This document shows positions 44,388 through 53,547 of a stretch of DNA of 64,000 nucleotides, piece after piece. The translations under genes and the position numbers were made by a program. Source of the DNA: Salinibacterium sp. ZJ70 (GTDB lineage Bacteria > Actinomycetota > Actinomycetes > Actinomycetales > Microbacteriaceae); NCBI RefSeq assembly GCF_011751865.2, contig NZ_CP061770.1, forward strand, positions 2,418,001 to 2,482,000, written 5' to 3'. The notes under the pieces are model-generated. The model saw nothing but the letters and a program-made list of their open reading frames with translations. It did not search any database and was not told the DNA's origin. The first letter of the stretch is position 1. Each line of letters opens with the position of its first letter.

Positions 44388-44956
44388 ACGTCTCCCTCGC
44401 GCTCGTCATCATCATGGGAGTGCTCTATGCGTGCGGCGTCTACGCGATGCTCGAACGCAGCCTCACACGCGTGCTCATCGGCTTCCTGCTGCTCGGGAAT
44501 GCCACCAACCTGCTTCTGCTGATCGTCATGGGCGCCCCCGGCATCGCCCCGTTCGCGGGCGACGCCGAGGCGTCGGAGATGTCGGATCCGATGCCGATGG
44601 CGCTCACCCTCACGGCGATCGTCATCACCTTCGCCGTCTCGGCGTTCCTGCTCGCGCTCATCTACCGCTCGTGGCAGCTCGGCCAGGCCGACACCGTTCA
44701 GGACGACGAAGAGGATCTCGCTCTGCGCGAGCGTCGCTCCGAAGAGGACGAGATGGACGACGACGACGGCGAATACGACGAGGCGACCACCGACTTCGTC
44801 GGCGTCGATACCTCGCCGATCATCATCGTGCGCGGCGAACCCGTCCAGGTGCCACCTGAGATCGTCGCCGCGGCCAAGCCCGCCGAACCGGCCGAACCGG
44901 CCGATCCCGCAGACCCCGCAGATCCCGCTGACCCCGCAGAAGGAGGAGACCGATGA
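44384..44956 (+). CDS. mrpC: Mrp antiporter subunit C with acidic repeat tail
   Basis: The first 110 of 190 residues are MrpC, related to NuoK, with three hydrophobic segments (MNVSLALVIIMGVLYACGVY..., LLLGNATNLLLLIVMG, MALTLTAIVITFAVSAFLLALIYRSW). About 80 further residues form a cytosolic tail: an acidic run (DEEDLALRERRSEEDEMDDD) and a C-terminal repeat of Pro-Ala-Asp/Glu (PAEPAEPADPADPADPADPA). ATG 44384 overlaps the mrpA stop. Known MrpC proteins are about 110-125 residues, so the tail is an extra. Confidence 0.93.
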   Translation: MNVSLALVIIMGVLYACGVYAMLERSLTRVLIGFLLLGNATNLLLLIVMGAPGIAPFAGDAEASEMSDPMPMALTLTAIVITFAVSAFLLALIYRSWQLGQADTVQDDEEDLALRERRSEEDEMDDDDGEYDEATTDFVGVDTSPIIIVRGEPVQVPPEIVAAAKPAEPAEPADPADPADPADPAEGGDR

Positions 44957-46524
44957 GCGCTCTCGTGCCGCTCATCGCGACTCTCCCGCTGCTCGGCGCG
45001 GGCGTCGCGCTGATCTTCGGTCGTTTCCGTCGCATCCAGGTCGCGATCTCGATCATCACCCTGTCGGTCGTGTTCGTGATCGCGACGGTGCTGCTCGTCA
45101 CCGTCGACGGCGGAGCCCCCATCGCGGTCTCGGTGGGCGGATGGCAGGTGCCGTTCGGCATCGTGCTCTATGTGGACCGCCTCGCGGCGCTGCTCGTCAT
45201 GGTGTCGAGCCTCGTGCTGCTCGCGGTGCTCCTGTTCGCGGTCGGCCAGGGTGCCGCTGACGGCGACCACGACACCCCCGTCTCGATCTTCCATCCGAGC
45301 TACCTGCTGCTCGCGACGGGCATCTTCACCGCGTTCATCGCGGGCGACCTCTTCAACCTCTACGTGGGCTTCGAGATCCTGCTCGTCGCCTCGTATGTGC
45401 TCATCACGCTCGGCAGCACCGAGCAGCGCATCCGCGCGGGTGTCATCTACATCGTCGTCTCCCTCGTGTCGTCGATCCTGTTCCTCTCGGCGATCGCCGC
45501 GATCTACGGCGCACTCGGCACCGTCAACATGGCGCAGATCGCCGAGCGGATGACACAGCTGCCCGTCGAGACCCAGCTCGTGCTGCACCTGCTGCTCGTG
45601 ATCGCGTTCGGCATCAAGGCCGCGATGTTCCCGGTGTCGTTCTGGCTGCCGGACTCGTACCCGACCGCTCCGGCCCCCGTCACGGCCGTCTTCGCCGGCC
45701 TGCTCACGAAGGTCGGCGTGTATGCGCTCATCCGCACGGAGACCCAGCTCTTCGCCGAGAGCGACATCAACCTGCTGCTGATGGTGATCGCGCTCGCGAC
45801 GATGATCGTGGGCATCCTGGGTGCTGTGGCGCAGGCGGAGCTGAAGCGCATCCTGTCGTTCACGCTCGTCTCGCACGTCGGCTACATGATCTTCGGGCTC
45901 GCGATCGGCACACCGGAGGCGATCGGCGCGACGATCTACTACACGGTGCACCACATCATCGTGCAGACGACGCTGTTCCTCGCCGTCGGCCTCATCGAGC
46001 GTCGCGCGGGCAGCACCTCGATCCTGCGCGTGCGCGGGCTCATGAAGGCGGCGCCCATCATGGCGGTGCTGTACTTCATCCCCGCCGTGAACCTCGGCGG
46101 CCTGCCGCCGTTCTCGGGGTTCATCGGCAAGTACGCGCTCTTCGATGCCGCGGCGACCGTCGGCACTCCCGTCATGCTCGTGCTCATCGTGGGTGGCGTC
46201 GTCACGTCGCTGCTCACCCTGTACGCCCTCATGCGCGCCTGGAACCTGTCGTTCTGGCGCGAGGACGACGAGTCGGCCGAGCCGACGGAGGCCGCCGAGG
46301 TCGAGGCGCGCATCTCCTACCTGAACAACGCGCCCGCCGTCGAAGAGCAGTCGGAGCGCCGCGTCATCCCACGCATCATGACTCTCGCGACGACGGGCAT
46401 GGTGGGCGCGACCCTCCTGCTCACGGTTTTCGCGGGCCCGCTCTACGCCGTGTGCGAGCGCATCGGCGACGCGCTCCTGACCCCCGTGACCGTCACCCAG
46501 GTGGATGAGGAGACAGGATCGTGA
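44953..46524 (+). CDS. mrpD: Mrp antiporter subunit D
   Basis: The 523-residue membrane subunit is related to NuoM/N. It has the family motifs FIAGDLFNLYVGFEILLVASYVLITLGS and AFGIKAAMFPVSFWLPDSYPTAPAPVTAVFAGLLTKVGVYAL, with the key Lys residues of antiporter-like subunits. The start overlaps mrpC by four bases; its C-terminal part after residue 440 is a hydrophilic loop and one last hydrophobic segment. Confidence 0.95.
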   Translation: MSALVPLIATLPLLGAGVALIFGRFRRIQVAISIITLSVVFVIATVLLVTVDGGAPIAVSVGGWQVPFGIVLYVDRLAALLVMVSSLVLLAVLLFAVGQGAADGDHDTPVSIFHPSYLLLATGIFTAFIAGDLFNLYVGFEILLVASYVLITLGSTEQRIRAGVIYIVVSLVSSILFLSAIAAIYGALGTVNMAQIAERMTQLPVETQLVLHLLLVIAFGIKAAMFPVSFWLPDSYPTAPAPVTAVFAGLLTKVGVYALIRTETQLFAESDINLLLMVIALATMIVGILGAVAQAELKRILSFTLVSHVGYMIFGLAIGTPEAIGATIYYTVHHIIVQTTLFLAVGLIERRAGSTSILRVRGLMKAAPIMAVLYFIPAVNLGGLPPFSGFIGKYALFDAAATVGTPVMLVLIVGGVVTSLLTLYALMRAWNLSFWREDDESAEPTEAAEVEARISYLNNAPAVEEQSERRVIPRIMTLATTGMVGATLLLTVFAGPLYAVCERIGDALLTPVTVTQVDEETGS

Positions 46525-47084
46525 CCCCGCAGACCCACCGTTCGCGCCTGCGGAGCGCCTGGGCGCAACTGCCGTTCTTCGCGTGGCTCGTGGCCGTGTG
46601 GATGATGCTGTGGGGTCAGTTCTCGGTGCTCGCGGCCGTCTCCGGCATCGTGGTCGCCGTGTTCGTGACGCGCGTGTTCCGGCTGCCCCCCGTCGAGCTC
46701 TCGGGCCGCATCAACCTCTGGTACGCCTTCGTGTTCGCGGTGCTGTTCTTCGGCGCGGTCATCGCCGGTTCGCTGCAGGTCGCCTGGGTGGTGCTCAACC
46801 CGCGCCGCGAACCGGGGACCGCGGTGATCGCCGTGCCGCTGCGCACCGACGACGACCTCATCATGACCCACGTGGGCGTGACCGCATCCCTCATCCCCGG
46901 CTCCCTGGTGACGGAGATCGATCGCCGGGGCCGCGTCATGTACCTGCACGTGATCGGCGTGCACTCGCTCGCGGATGTCGAGGTGCAGCGCGAGAAGGTG
47001 CTCAACTGGGAGAAGCGGCTCGTGCGCGCCTTCGGTTCGCGCGAGCAGTACGCCGAACTCCGTCGAGAGGAGGCCGCATCGTGA
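46521..47084 (+). CDS. mrpE: Mrp antiporter subunit E
   Basis: The 187-residue protein has two or three hydrophobic segments near the N-terminus, then the soluble MrpE domain (RREPGTAVIAVPLRTDDDLIMTHVGVTASLIPGSLVTEIDRRGRVMYLHVIGV). The GTG start overlaps mrpD by four bases. Position D-E-F-G is canonical. Confidence 0.93.
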   Translation: MTPQTHRSRLRSAWAQLPFFAWLVAVWMMLWGQFSVLAAVSGIVVAVFVTRVFRLPPVELSGRINLWYAFVFAVLFFGAVIAGSLQVAWVVLNPRREPGTAVIAVPLRTDDDLIMTHVGVTASLIPGSLVTEIDRRGRVMYLHVIGVHSLADVEVQREKVLNWEKRLVRAFGSREQYAELRREEAAS

Positions 47085-47350
47085 ACGTCCTGCTCATCGC
47101 GATCATCGCCGTGTTCGGGATCGCCGCGCTGCTCACGATCGTGCGCATCGTCGCGGGTCCATCGATCCTCGACCGCGCGGTGGCGTCGGATGTGCTGCTG
47201 ACGCAGGTGGTGTGCGTGCTGGGTGCCGAGATGGCGATCAACCACCACACCCGCTCGCTGCCGATCCTGCTCATCATCGCGGCGGTCGGCGTCTTCGGCT
47301 CGATCGCGATCGCGCGGTTCGTGGCCGTGAAGGAGAACAGCGGATCATGA
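47081..47350 (+). CDS. mrpF: Mrp antiporter subunit F
   Basis: The 89-residue protein has three hydrophobic segments with the family pattern RIVAGPSILDRAVASDVL between the first two. The GTG start overlaps mrpE by four bases. A longer open frame beginning inside mrpE is not used. Confidence 0.93.
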   Translation: MNVLLIAIIAVFGIAALLTIVRIVAGPSILDRAVASDVLLTQVVCVLGAEMAINHHTRSLPILLIIAAVGVFGSIAIARFVAVKENSGS

Positions 47351-47718
47351 CCCTCGACGCCGTGCTCGACCTCGTCTCGCTGCTGCTGCTCTTCGGCGGT
47401 GCGCTGCTGTGCCTCATCGCCGCGATCGGTCTGCTGCGTCTGAAGGACGTGCCCTCACGACTGCACGCTGCGACGAAGCCGCAGGTGCTCGGGCTCATCC
47501 TCATCGCGACGGCGATGGCCCTCTCCATCCGCGAGTGGCACGTGGTCGCGTTCCTCGTGGTGATCGTGCTCGTGCAGTTCGCGACCGCACCTCTTTCCGC
47601 GCACATGGTGGGTCGGCAGGCCTACCGCAACGGCACGCTCGACCGCGACACGCTCGTCGTCGACGAGCTCGCCGACGCCATCCGTGCGCGCGACGAGCGC
47701 GACCGCCCCACGCGCTGA
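47347..47718 (+). CDS. mrpG: Mrp antiporter subunit G
   Basis: The 123-residue last subunit has three hydrophobic segments and the MrpG pattern GLLRLKDVPSRLHAATKPQVLGLILI. The C-terminal 30 residues are charged and cytosolic. It ends the operon; the convergent terminator at 47739-47770 follows. Confidence 0.94.
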   Translation: MTLDAVLDLVSLLLLFGGALLCLIAAIGLLRLKDVPSRLHAATKPQVLGLILIATAMALSIREWHVVAFLVVIVLVQFATAPLSAHMVGRQAYRNGTLDRDTLVVDELADAIRARDERDRPTR

Positions 47719-47738
47719 CGCGGTCCGCGGAACGGCAA

Positions 47739-47770
47739 TCGGCGGCCGCCCCCTCCGGGACGACCGCCGA
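47739..47770 (-). terminator. Terminator between mrpG and the hydratase operon
   Basis: On the minus strand TCGGCGGTCGTCCC pairs with GGGGCGGCCGCCGA (14 bp, two wobble pairs) around a four-base loop and is followed by TTGCCGTT. It should end the aromatic operon 19 bases past the hydratase stop. Read on the plus strand the stem is weaker because the wobble pairs become mismatches. Confidence 0.6.
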
Positions 47771-47788
47771 CTGGTCAGTGATCGCGCA

Positions 47789-48592
47789 TCATTCGAAGCG
47801 GCAGGACACCACCCCGAGCGGGCCGTAATCCGCGTGCACGACGTCGCCCGAGTTCACGAACACGGGACGGGTGAACGAACCCGACAGGATCGGCAGGCCG
47901 GCCTCGAGCGATTCCCCATAGGGGGTGAGGCTGTTGGCGAGCCACGCGACCGCGGAGGCAGGGTGCCCCATGACGGCGACGGAGACGCCCGACTCCTCGA
48001 CCGTGCCGTTCTGGTAGAGCGCGGCCGCGACCCAGCGCAGGTCGACCTCGTCGACGCGCACGGGGCGCCCACCGAGCACCATTCCCGCGTTCGCGGCGTT
48101 GTCGCCGATCGCATCCACGATCTTGCGGGTGCCGCCCGTCACCGGGTCGCGCATCTCGAGGCGCGCGTCCAGGATCTCCAGGGCCGGCTGCACCCACGCC
48201 GTCGCGTCGAGCACGTCGAGCATCGTGACCCCGGGGCCGGTGAGCGGCTTGCCGAGGATGAACGCGAGCTCCACCTCGATGCGCGGCTGGATGTAGCGCT
48301 CCATCGGGATGATGGCGCCATCGGTCCACATCTGGTCGTCCATGAAGAACCCGCGGTCGGGCTCGTCGACGTGCTGCGCCTTCTGCATGGCCCGCGAGGT
48401 GAGTCCGATCTTGCGGCCCGCGAGGGTGCGCCCCTGGCCGAGCTTGATGTCGCGCCAGGCGCGCTGGATCGCGTACGCCTCATCGATCGTCATGTCGGGG
48501 TGCTGCACCGAGAGCTGCGTCATCGGCACGCGCACGTCCTCCGCTTCGTCGAGGCGACGGGCGAGGTCCTGGATCGCGGCATCGTCGAGCAT
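47789..48592 (-). CDS. mhpD: 2-oxopent-4-enoate hydratase-type enzyme (MhpD family)
   Basis: The 267-residue enzyme adds water to 2-hydroxypenta-2,4-dienoate-type products of ring cleavage. It has [31 protein letters not shown], the metal site in [16 protein letters not shown] and the C-terminal [23 protein letters not shown] 48592 has GGAGG eight bases upstream and lies two bases after the hydrolase stop. It is the last gene of the mhpB-led operon. Close relatives also act as decarboxylases or on 2-oxohept-3-ene-dioate (HpaH), so the exact substrate is open. Confidence 0.88.
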   Translation of the reverse strand: MLDDAAIQDLARRLDEAEDVRVPMTQLSVQHPDMTIDEAYAIQRAWRDIKLGQGRTLAGRKIGLTSRAMQKAQHVDEPDRGFFMDDQMWTDGAIIPMERYIQPRIEVELAFILGKPLTGPGVTMLDVLDATAWVQPALEILDARLEMRDPVTGGTRKIVDAIGDNAANAGMVLGGRPVRVDEVDLRWVAAALYQNGTVEESGVSVAVMGHPASAVAWLANSLTPYGESLEAGLPILSGSFTRPVFVNSGDVVHADYGPLGVVSCRFE

Positions 48593-48594
48593 GA

Positions 48595-49491
48595 TCAGAC
48601 CTCCGCGGCGAGGAAGGCGAGCGCCTCGCGGTTGAACATCTCGGGGTCCTCGAAGTTCGGCCAGTGGGCCACGTGCGCCATCTCCAGCAGCTGCGCCTTC
48701 GGCATGAGCTCCAGGATCTGCCGCGCGGTCGAGGTGTACTCGCCCCAGTCCTTGCCGGAGGCGATGACGAGCGCGGGAGCTTGGATGGACTTCCACTCGT
48801 CGATGCTCAGCAGGTTGCGGTTGCGCACCTCGGAGTCCTGCAGGATCAGCAGGTGCTCGATCGTGTCGCGGGTCTCGGGCAGACGGTAGATCGCCTGGCG
48901 CAGCGCGATGAGGTCGGGCAGGCGGTTGGCCTCGTCCGCGATGAGGTGCACGAACATCGCGCGGATCGACTCCCAGTCGGCCGTCTCGACGGCGGCGATG
49001 CGCTGGCGACGGATGCGCGACATCTTCTCGGCGCTCGCGAGGAGGCCCGCGGGCGACATGAGCACGATCTTGCCCGTGCGCTCGGGGTTCTTCACGGCGA
49101 AGCGCGCGGCGACCCATGCGCCGAGGGACATGCCGAAGATGTGCACGCGCTCGACGTCGAGCACCCGCAGCACGCCTTCGAGGTGTGCGACGTAGGTGTG
49201 GATCTCGTAGTCGTAGTCGGGCTTGTCGGTGTAGCCGTTGCCGACCATGTCGGGGACGATGCAGTAGTAGTCCGCGCTGAAGGCCTTGAGGCTGGGGGCG
49301 TACGCCTCCCAGTGGGCGCCGGTGCCGTGCAGCATGAGCAGCGCGGGCTTGGAGGGGTCGCCGGCCGTGACGACGCGCGTCGACACCCCATCCACATCGA
49401 TCCACTGCTGCGTGAAGGCGACGTCACGCAGCGAGCTCCAGATGCTGCGGAACTCCTCCGTGGGCTCGAGGTCGGTCTCGGTCTCAGTCAT
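48595..49491 (-). CDS. mhpC: Meta-cleavage product C-C hydrolase (alpha/beta hydrolase)
   Basis: The 298-residue alpha/beta hydrolase has the oxyanion motif LHGTGAHWEAY, the nucleophile Ser122 in GMSLGAW, a likely acid Asp248 in SGKDWG and His276 in HVAHWPNFEDP, the pattern of C-C bond hydrolases such as MhpC and BphD. It would split the ring-opened product into a short acid and 2-hydroxypentadienoate. ATG 49491 has GAGAGG upstream. The adjacent hydratase takes the next step. The BphD/MhpC class cannot be narrowed further by eye. Confidence 0.85.
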   Translation of the reverse strand: MTETETDLEPTEEFRSIWSSLRDVAFTQQWIDVDGVSTRVVTAGDPSKPALLMLHGTGAHWEAYAPSLKAFSADYYCIVPDMVGNGYTDKPDYDYEIHTYVAHLEGVLRVLDVERVHIFGMSLGAWVAARFAVKNPERTGKIVLMSPAGLLASAEKMSRIRRQRIAAVETADWESIRAMFVHLIADEANRLPDLIALRQAIYRLPETRDTIEHLLILQDSEVRNRNLLSIDEWKSIQAPALVIASGKDWGEYTSTARQILELMPKAQLLEMAHVAHWPNFEDPEMFNREALAFLAAEV

Positions 49492-49532
49492 GTCTTCGGT
49501 CCTCTCGGATTCAGTACGGCGATGTACCGCGT

Positions 49533-50309
49533 TCAGGTGTGGTCGGGGTCGGCGCGCAGCTCGGCGACGACGCTGCGCAGGGCGCTGGCGAGGAGGGCGC
49601 TGTCGGTCGCGGATCCGACGAACGCGTAGCCGCGCCGGGCGAGGCGGAGCGCCTGCTGCGGGTCGCGGGTGAGCCCGCCGAGCGGCTTTCCGGCGGCGAG
49701 CACGGCGCGCTCGACCTCCTCCACGACGGCCACGACGTCCGGGTGGCCCGGCTCGCCGAGGTGCCCCATCGTGGCGGCGAGGTCGGCCGTGCCGATGAAC
49801 ACCGCGTCGATGCCGTCGACGGCGAGGATCTCGTCGATGCGGTCGGCACCCTCGATCGATTCGATCTGCACGATGAGGCAGATCTGGTCGCGGGCGCTCG
49901 CGAGATACCCGGGTCGACGCCCCCAGTCGCCGGCGCGCGTCTGCGACGACACACCACGCGTTCCTTCGGGGGCGTAGCGCGTCGCCGCGACGATCGCGCG
50001 AGCCTGGTCCGCCGTCTCGACCATCGGGATGAGCAGGTTCTGCACGCCGATGTCGAGCAGCCGCACGATCTCGGCATGGCTGCCCTCCATGGGGCGCACG
50101 ATGACGTCGGTGGGGTGCGCGGATGCCGCCCTCAGTGCGTCGAGCACGTCGCGGTGGGTGAGGGGGCTGTGCTCCGCGTCGATGAGCATCCAGTCGAAGC
50201 CGCTCGCTGCGGTGAGCTCGACGACGTCGGCGGATGCGCCGAGAACGGTCCACACCCCGAACTGCGTGCTGTCGCCGCCGAGCCGTGCGAGGAACCCGTT
50301 ATCGCGCAT
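49533..50309 (-). CDS. HpaI/HpcH-family class II pyruvate aldolase
   Basis: The 258-residue enzyme belongs to the HpaI/GarL aldolases, which use a divalent metal to split 4-hydroxy-2-oxo acids to pyruvate and an aldehyde. It has GFDWMLIDAEHSPL, VRPMEGSHAEIVRLLDIGVQNLLIPMVETADQA, the metal Glu in IVQIESIEGADRI and metal Asp in AVFIGTADLAATMGHLG. ATG 50309 lies inside the end of the hydroxylase gene (11-base overlap). In the mhp pathway this step is normally done by MhpE of the DRE-TIM family, so this is a replacement of unrelated origin. Confidence 0.9.
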   Translation of the reverse strand: MRDNGFLARLGGDSTQFGVWTVLGASADVVELTAASGFDWMLIDAEHSPLTHRDVLDALRAASAHPTDVIVRPMEGSHAEIVRLLDIGVQNLLIPMVETADQARAIVAATRYAPEGTRGVSSQTRAGDWGRRPGYLASARDQICLIVQIESIEGADRIDEILAVDGIDAVFIGTADLAATMGHLGEPGHPDVVAVVEEVERAVLAAGKPLGGLTRDPQQALRLARRGYAFVGSATDSALLASALRSVVAELRADPDHT

Positions 50310-51810
50310 GGCTCGTCTCGCGTTCGCCGGTGCCGAGCAGAGCGCCGATCTGGTCGACGGCAGACACGACGTCGTCCACCGCGGTGAAGATGCCGTAGTA
50401 GTAGCGGTCGGGGCGCACGATCGCAGCCGAGGCGCGCAGCCGGTCGAGCCAGAGGCGCGCATCTCCCGTCGCGACGACCCGCGCGATGCCTGCGCGGTCG
50501 ATGCGGGCGATGAGCTCCTCGTCGAGCGACGCGGCGAACTCCTCGGTCATCGCGAGCGCGAAACGGTATCCGACGGTGTCGTCGAGGCGGGTGCCGTCGG
50601 CGAGCCGAGCCTGCGGCGCGAGCGTTCCCGCGAGCTCGTCGCTCTCGATGAACGCCCCCGTGCCGAGACGGGGCGGAGTTCCCGATCCCTCACGACCCAC
50701 ACGCTGGTTGAGCGCGGTGAGCTTGGACTTCTCGGGCGCGGTGAGCACCGAGCCGAGCGCCGTCGCCGTGCGGATGTAGAACCGCGCATGCTCGGCACGC
50801 TCGTTCTCGTAGCCCGCCAGGATGCTCGGGTCGGCGCCGTCGCGAATGACCGCCTGGAGGCGCCACGCGAGGGTGGAGACGTCGCGCACACCGGTGCAGA
50901 GGCCCTGGCCGAGGAACGGCGGGGTCTGGTGGGCGGCGTCGCCGGCGAGCAGCAGGCGGCCGCTCCACCATGTGCGAGAGACCAGCGAGCGGTGGGTGTA
51001 GACGGCGGCACGCAGCAGCTCGGCGTTGTCCGGCGTGATCCACCGCTCGACGCGCTTCCACAGAAGCTCGGGCTCGACCGCGCGGTCGAGATCCTCGTCG
51101 GGACGGGCGCGGAACTCGAACCGCCGGAGGTTGCGGACGACGTTGATGTAGATGATCGGCGCTTCGGCGTCGGCGAAGTGCACGTTGACGCCCGGGAGGT
51201 CTGCCGTGTCGTCGATCGCGAAATCGGCGACGATCCAGGGCTGGTTGAGGCCGAAGTCCTCGAGCTCAGCACCCATGGTGCGGCGCACGATCGAGCGTCC
51301 GCCGTCGCATCCGATGACGTAGCGGGCGCGCAGACGGCGCTCTTCTCCGGCGCGGATGTCGGTCGCGACGACGGTCGCCGCCTCGTCGTCCTGAAGCACG
51401 TCGATGACCTCGTGCTCGAGCAGGAGCGTCACGCCGCGGCGGGCCAGACCGTCGCGCAGCACACCCTCGAGGTCGGGCTGATGCACGTTGTAGCGGTCGG
51501 GCCAGGCCTGGGTTCCCTCTCCGGCGACACCGGGACGAGTGGTGACGACATTGCCGTCCACGTCGCGGTACTCGGTTCCGCGGAAGACCTTGAGCAGCGG
51601 CTCGAGCTCGTCGGTGAGGCCCACGGCCTGCACGACGCGCATGATCTCGCCGTCGATGCCGACGGCACGCGGGATGGGGAGGATGTCGGGTTCGCGGTCG
51701 ATGGCGATGACCGCGAGGCCGGCCTCATCCAGCAGGTTGGCCATGAAGGCTCCCACCGGACCGAGGCCGACGATCGCGACATCGCAGTCGAACGTGTCGT
51801 GAGCTGCCAC
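50299..51810 (-). CDS. mhpA: FAD-dependent aromatic hydroxylase (MhpA-like)
   Basis: The 503-residue flavoprotein monooxygenase has the FAD Rossmann motif VAIVGLGPVGAFMANLLDEAG (residues 11-31), the DG motif VIGCDGGRSIVRR and the second FAD motif LLLAGDAAHQTPPFLGQGL. These fit MhpA-type 3-(3-hydroxyphenyl)propionate hydroxylases, which make a catechol for the dioxygenase. GTG start at 51810, 18 bases after the mhpB stop. It could hydroxylate a different phenolic acid; nothing in the sequence fixes that. Confidence 0.87.
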   Translation of the reverse strand: MAAHDTFDCDVAIVGLGPVGAFMANLLDEAGLAVIAIDREPDILPIPRAVGIDGEIMRVVQAVGLTDELEPLLKVFRGTEYRDVDGNVVTTRPGVAGEGTQAWPDRYNVHQPDLEGVLRDGLARRGVTLLLEHEVIDVLQDDEAATVVATDIRAGEERRLRARYVIGCDGGRSIVRRTMGAELEDFGLNQPWIVADFAIDDTADLPGVNVHFADAEAPIIYINVVRNLRRFEFRARPDEDLDRAVEPELLWKRVERWITPDNAELLRAAVYTHRSLVSRTWWSGRLLLAGDAAHQTPPFLGQGLCTGVRDVSTLAWRLQAVIRDGADPSILAGYENERAEHARFYIRTATALGSVLTAPEKSKLTALNQRVGREGSGTPPRLGTGAFIESDELAGTLAPQARLADGTRLDDTVGYRFALAMTEEFAASLDEELIARIDRAGIARVVATGDARLWLDRLRASAAIVRPDRYYYGIFTAVDDVVSAVDQIGALLGTGERETSHAR

Positions 51811-51828
51811 TGCGGATTCCTGGTTCGT

Positions 51829-52701
51829 TCAGTTGCTGCGCGCAGCGAACTCCGACATGGCGATGCCCATGCCGGTGATCCACTCGCGGACGGGCTCGTA
51901 GGCGACGCGGTCGAGCGGCTTGGCTCCCGCCGCGTACGCGGCAAGCCACGTGCGCACCTCGTTGACGCCGACGCCGGCGGGGTTGAGGTCCTCCTGGGTG
52001 AGCGCCTCGGCCCATGCGGTGTCCTCCTGGCCGAGCTGCGCAAGGAACCACTCGTCCCAGTCGGGCCGGATGGCGTCCTTGGCGGCTTCGCGGTGCTGGG
52101 CGCTGATGGCGCGGCGCTCCTCCTCGGAGAGCCCGTCGTCGACGAGCGCGAGGGTGGGCGGGTTGTGCGAGAGGCCACCGGATCCGATGAAGAGCACGCG
52201 CTCGTCACGTGTCGAGAGGATCTCGCCGATGGCGCGGCCGAGCTCGACCGCGCGTGCCGGGCGCCCGAGGGGCGGGGTCGCGCAGTTGATGAAGATCGGG
52301 ATGATCGGCACGGAGTCGAGCGGGCCGATCACGTCGGCGACGGTCTGCCCGAATCCGTGGTCGAGGGCGACGCGGCGCGTGATGGCGATGTCGAAGTCGC
52401 GCGCGATGAGCTCGGCGGTGAGCTCTTTCGCGAGATCGAGCGGGACGTCGTATTCCCCGGTGGGCGAGCGCAGGTCGCCCAGGCCTTCGGCGGAGTAGAC
52501 GACGGAGATCGACGGAAGGATCTCGGTGAACGATCGGCGGTGGTCGGATCCGAAGAAGATCACGAGGGTGGGCGCGAACTCGGCGACGGCCGCGCGAACC
52601 TGGTGCAGCCCTGCACGGAAGATGTCGCCGAACTGCTCGTCGTCGTCACGCGCGAACCCGGGGCTGTGCGACAAGCACAGCGTCTGGCTTACATACCCCA
52701 T
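51829..52701 (-). CDS. mhpB: Class III extradiol ring-cleavage dioxygenase (MhpB-like)
   Basis: The 290-residue enzyme follows the LigB-fold MhpB pattern closely: CLSHSPGF (His12), LVIFFGSDHRRSF, VALDHGFGQTV, VPIIPIFINCATPPLG and VLFIGSGGLSHNPP. It opens catechol rings next to the hydroxyls using Fe(II). It starts the operon dioxygenase-hydroxylase-aldolase-hydrolase-hydratase. A GTATAC-type operator lies 35 bases upstream. The Shine-Dalgarno GGAG lies 11 bases from ATG. Confidence 0.93.
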   Translation of the reverse strand: MGYVSQTLCLSHSPGFARDDDEQFGDIFRAGLHQVRAAVAEFAPTLVIFFGSDHRRSFTEILPSISVVYSAEGLGDLRSPTGEYDVPLDLAKELTAELIARDFDIAITRRVALDHGFGQTVADVIGPLDSVPIIPIFINCATPPLGRPARAVELGRAIGEILSTRDERVLFIGSGGLSHNPPTLALVDDGLSEEERRAISAQHREAAKDAIRPDWDEWFLAQLGQEDTAWAEALTQEDLNPAGVGVNEVRTWLAAYAAGAKPLDRVAYEPVREWITGMGIAMSEFAARSN

Positions 52702-52731
52702 TGTTGTAACTCCGTCTCTCGTGAGCGGCTA

Positions 52732-52748
52732 TATACCGGTGTATACCG
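52732..52748. promoter_or_regulatory. GntR-type operator before mhpB
   Basis: Two overlapping palindromes, TATAC-CGGT-GTATA (52732-52745) and CGGT-GTAT-ACCG (52737-52748), share a GTATAC core. They overlap a -10-like TATATA on the minus strand, so binding should block transcription of the mhpB operon. Confidence 0.65.
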
Positions 52749-52820
52749 TAGCATATCGCTGAACACAGGCCGGGGTTCGGCGGCCCGCGCGCTCGCGCCG
52801 AAGATCAGTTGGTGTCCCGT

Positions 52821-52828
52821 GGTATACC
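52821..52828. promoter_or_regulatory. GntR-type operator before the regulator gene
   Basis: GGTATACC is a perfect palindrome 69 bases before the GntR start, in GTGGTATACCGC context. It shares the GTATAC core with the sites at 52741 and 57907 and suggests autoregulation. Confidence 0.55.
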
Positions 52829-52896
52829 GCATCTAGACTCGGAGGTGCCACCACCTGCGCTCCCCCTCCGCTGCGGAGCCGAACAGAGGACCTCAC

Positions 52897-53547
52897 ATGC
52901 CCAGCGCGACCGCCGGCAAGACCACCCCGTACGAGAAGATCCGCGACGCGATCGTCAGCGGAGAACTCGAGCCCGGAGCACCACTGGTCGAATCGGCACT
53001 CGCCGCCTGGTGCGAAGTGAGCCGCACGCCCGTGCGCGAAGCGCTCCGCCGGCTCGAGCAGGACGGCCTCGTCGCCTGGGGCGAACGGGGCCTCATCGTG
53101 CGCGAGCACAGCGCCGAGGAGATCCTCGACATCTACGAGGTCCGCATGTCGCTCGAAGCACTCTCGGCGCGAACCGCCGCCGAACGACGCACCGACCACG
53201 ACATCCGGCTGCTCCGCGCCACCCTCGCACAGGGTGACGCCATCACCGGCGACCCGACCGAACTGGTCCGGCACAGCCGCGTCTTCCACCAGCACATCCA
53301 GCGCGCCGCCCACAACGAGGCCCTGAGCGACCTTCTCGACCGGGTCAACCTCCACCTCTCCCGGTACTCCGGCAACCGCCCGACGCTCAGCTCGCCTGGC
53401 CGCGGACCCGTCGCGCACACCGAGCACGCCGCCCTCGTCGACGCCATCGAGCGCCGCGATGCCGACGCGGCGTACCAGATCGCCTACGACCACTTCGCGA
53501 CCGCCCGCGACATCCGCGTGCAGATGTTCGCCGAAGACTTCAGCTGA
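52897..53547 (+). CDS. GntR-family regulator, FCD subgroup
   Basis: The 216-residue protein has an N-terminal winged helix (PYEKIRDAIVSGELEPGAPLVESALAAWCEVSRTPVREALRRLEQDGLV, residues 11-59) and an FCD ligand domain (about 85-205) with the metal-site residues in EVRMSLEALSARTA, SRVFHQHIQ and HTEHAALVDAIERRD. It is divergent from the mhpB operon. It likely represses that operon and the ABC/dehydrogenase promoters until an aromatic acid or pathway intermediate binds. Its end overlaps the convergent MmgE/PrpD gene by eight bases. Confidence 0.93.
   Translation: MPSATAGKTTPYEKIRDAIVSGELEPGAPLVESALAAWCEVSRTPVREALRRLEQDGLVAWGERGLIVREHSAEEILDIYEVRMSLEALSARTAAERRTDHDIRLLRATLAQGDAITGDPTELVRHSRVFHQHIQRAAHNEALSDLLDRVNLHLSRYSGNRPTLSSPGRGPVAHTEHAALVDAIERRDADAAYQIAYDHFATARDIRVQMFAEDFS

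Noticed and set aside
44860..44945. Short direct repeats that might be a CRISPR or satellite
   Set aside because: They are in-frame codon repeats for Pro-Ala-Asp inside mrpC, with no spacers.
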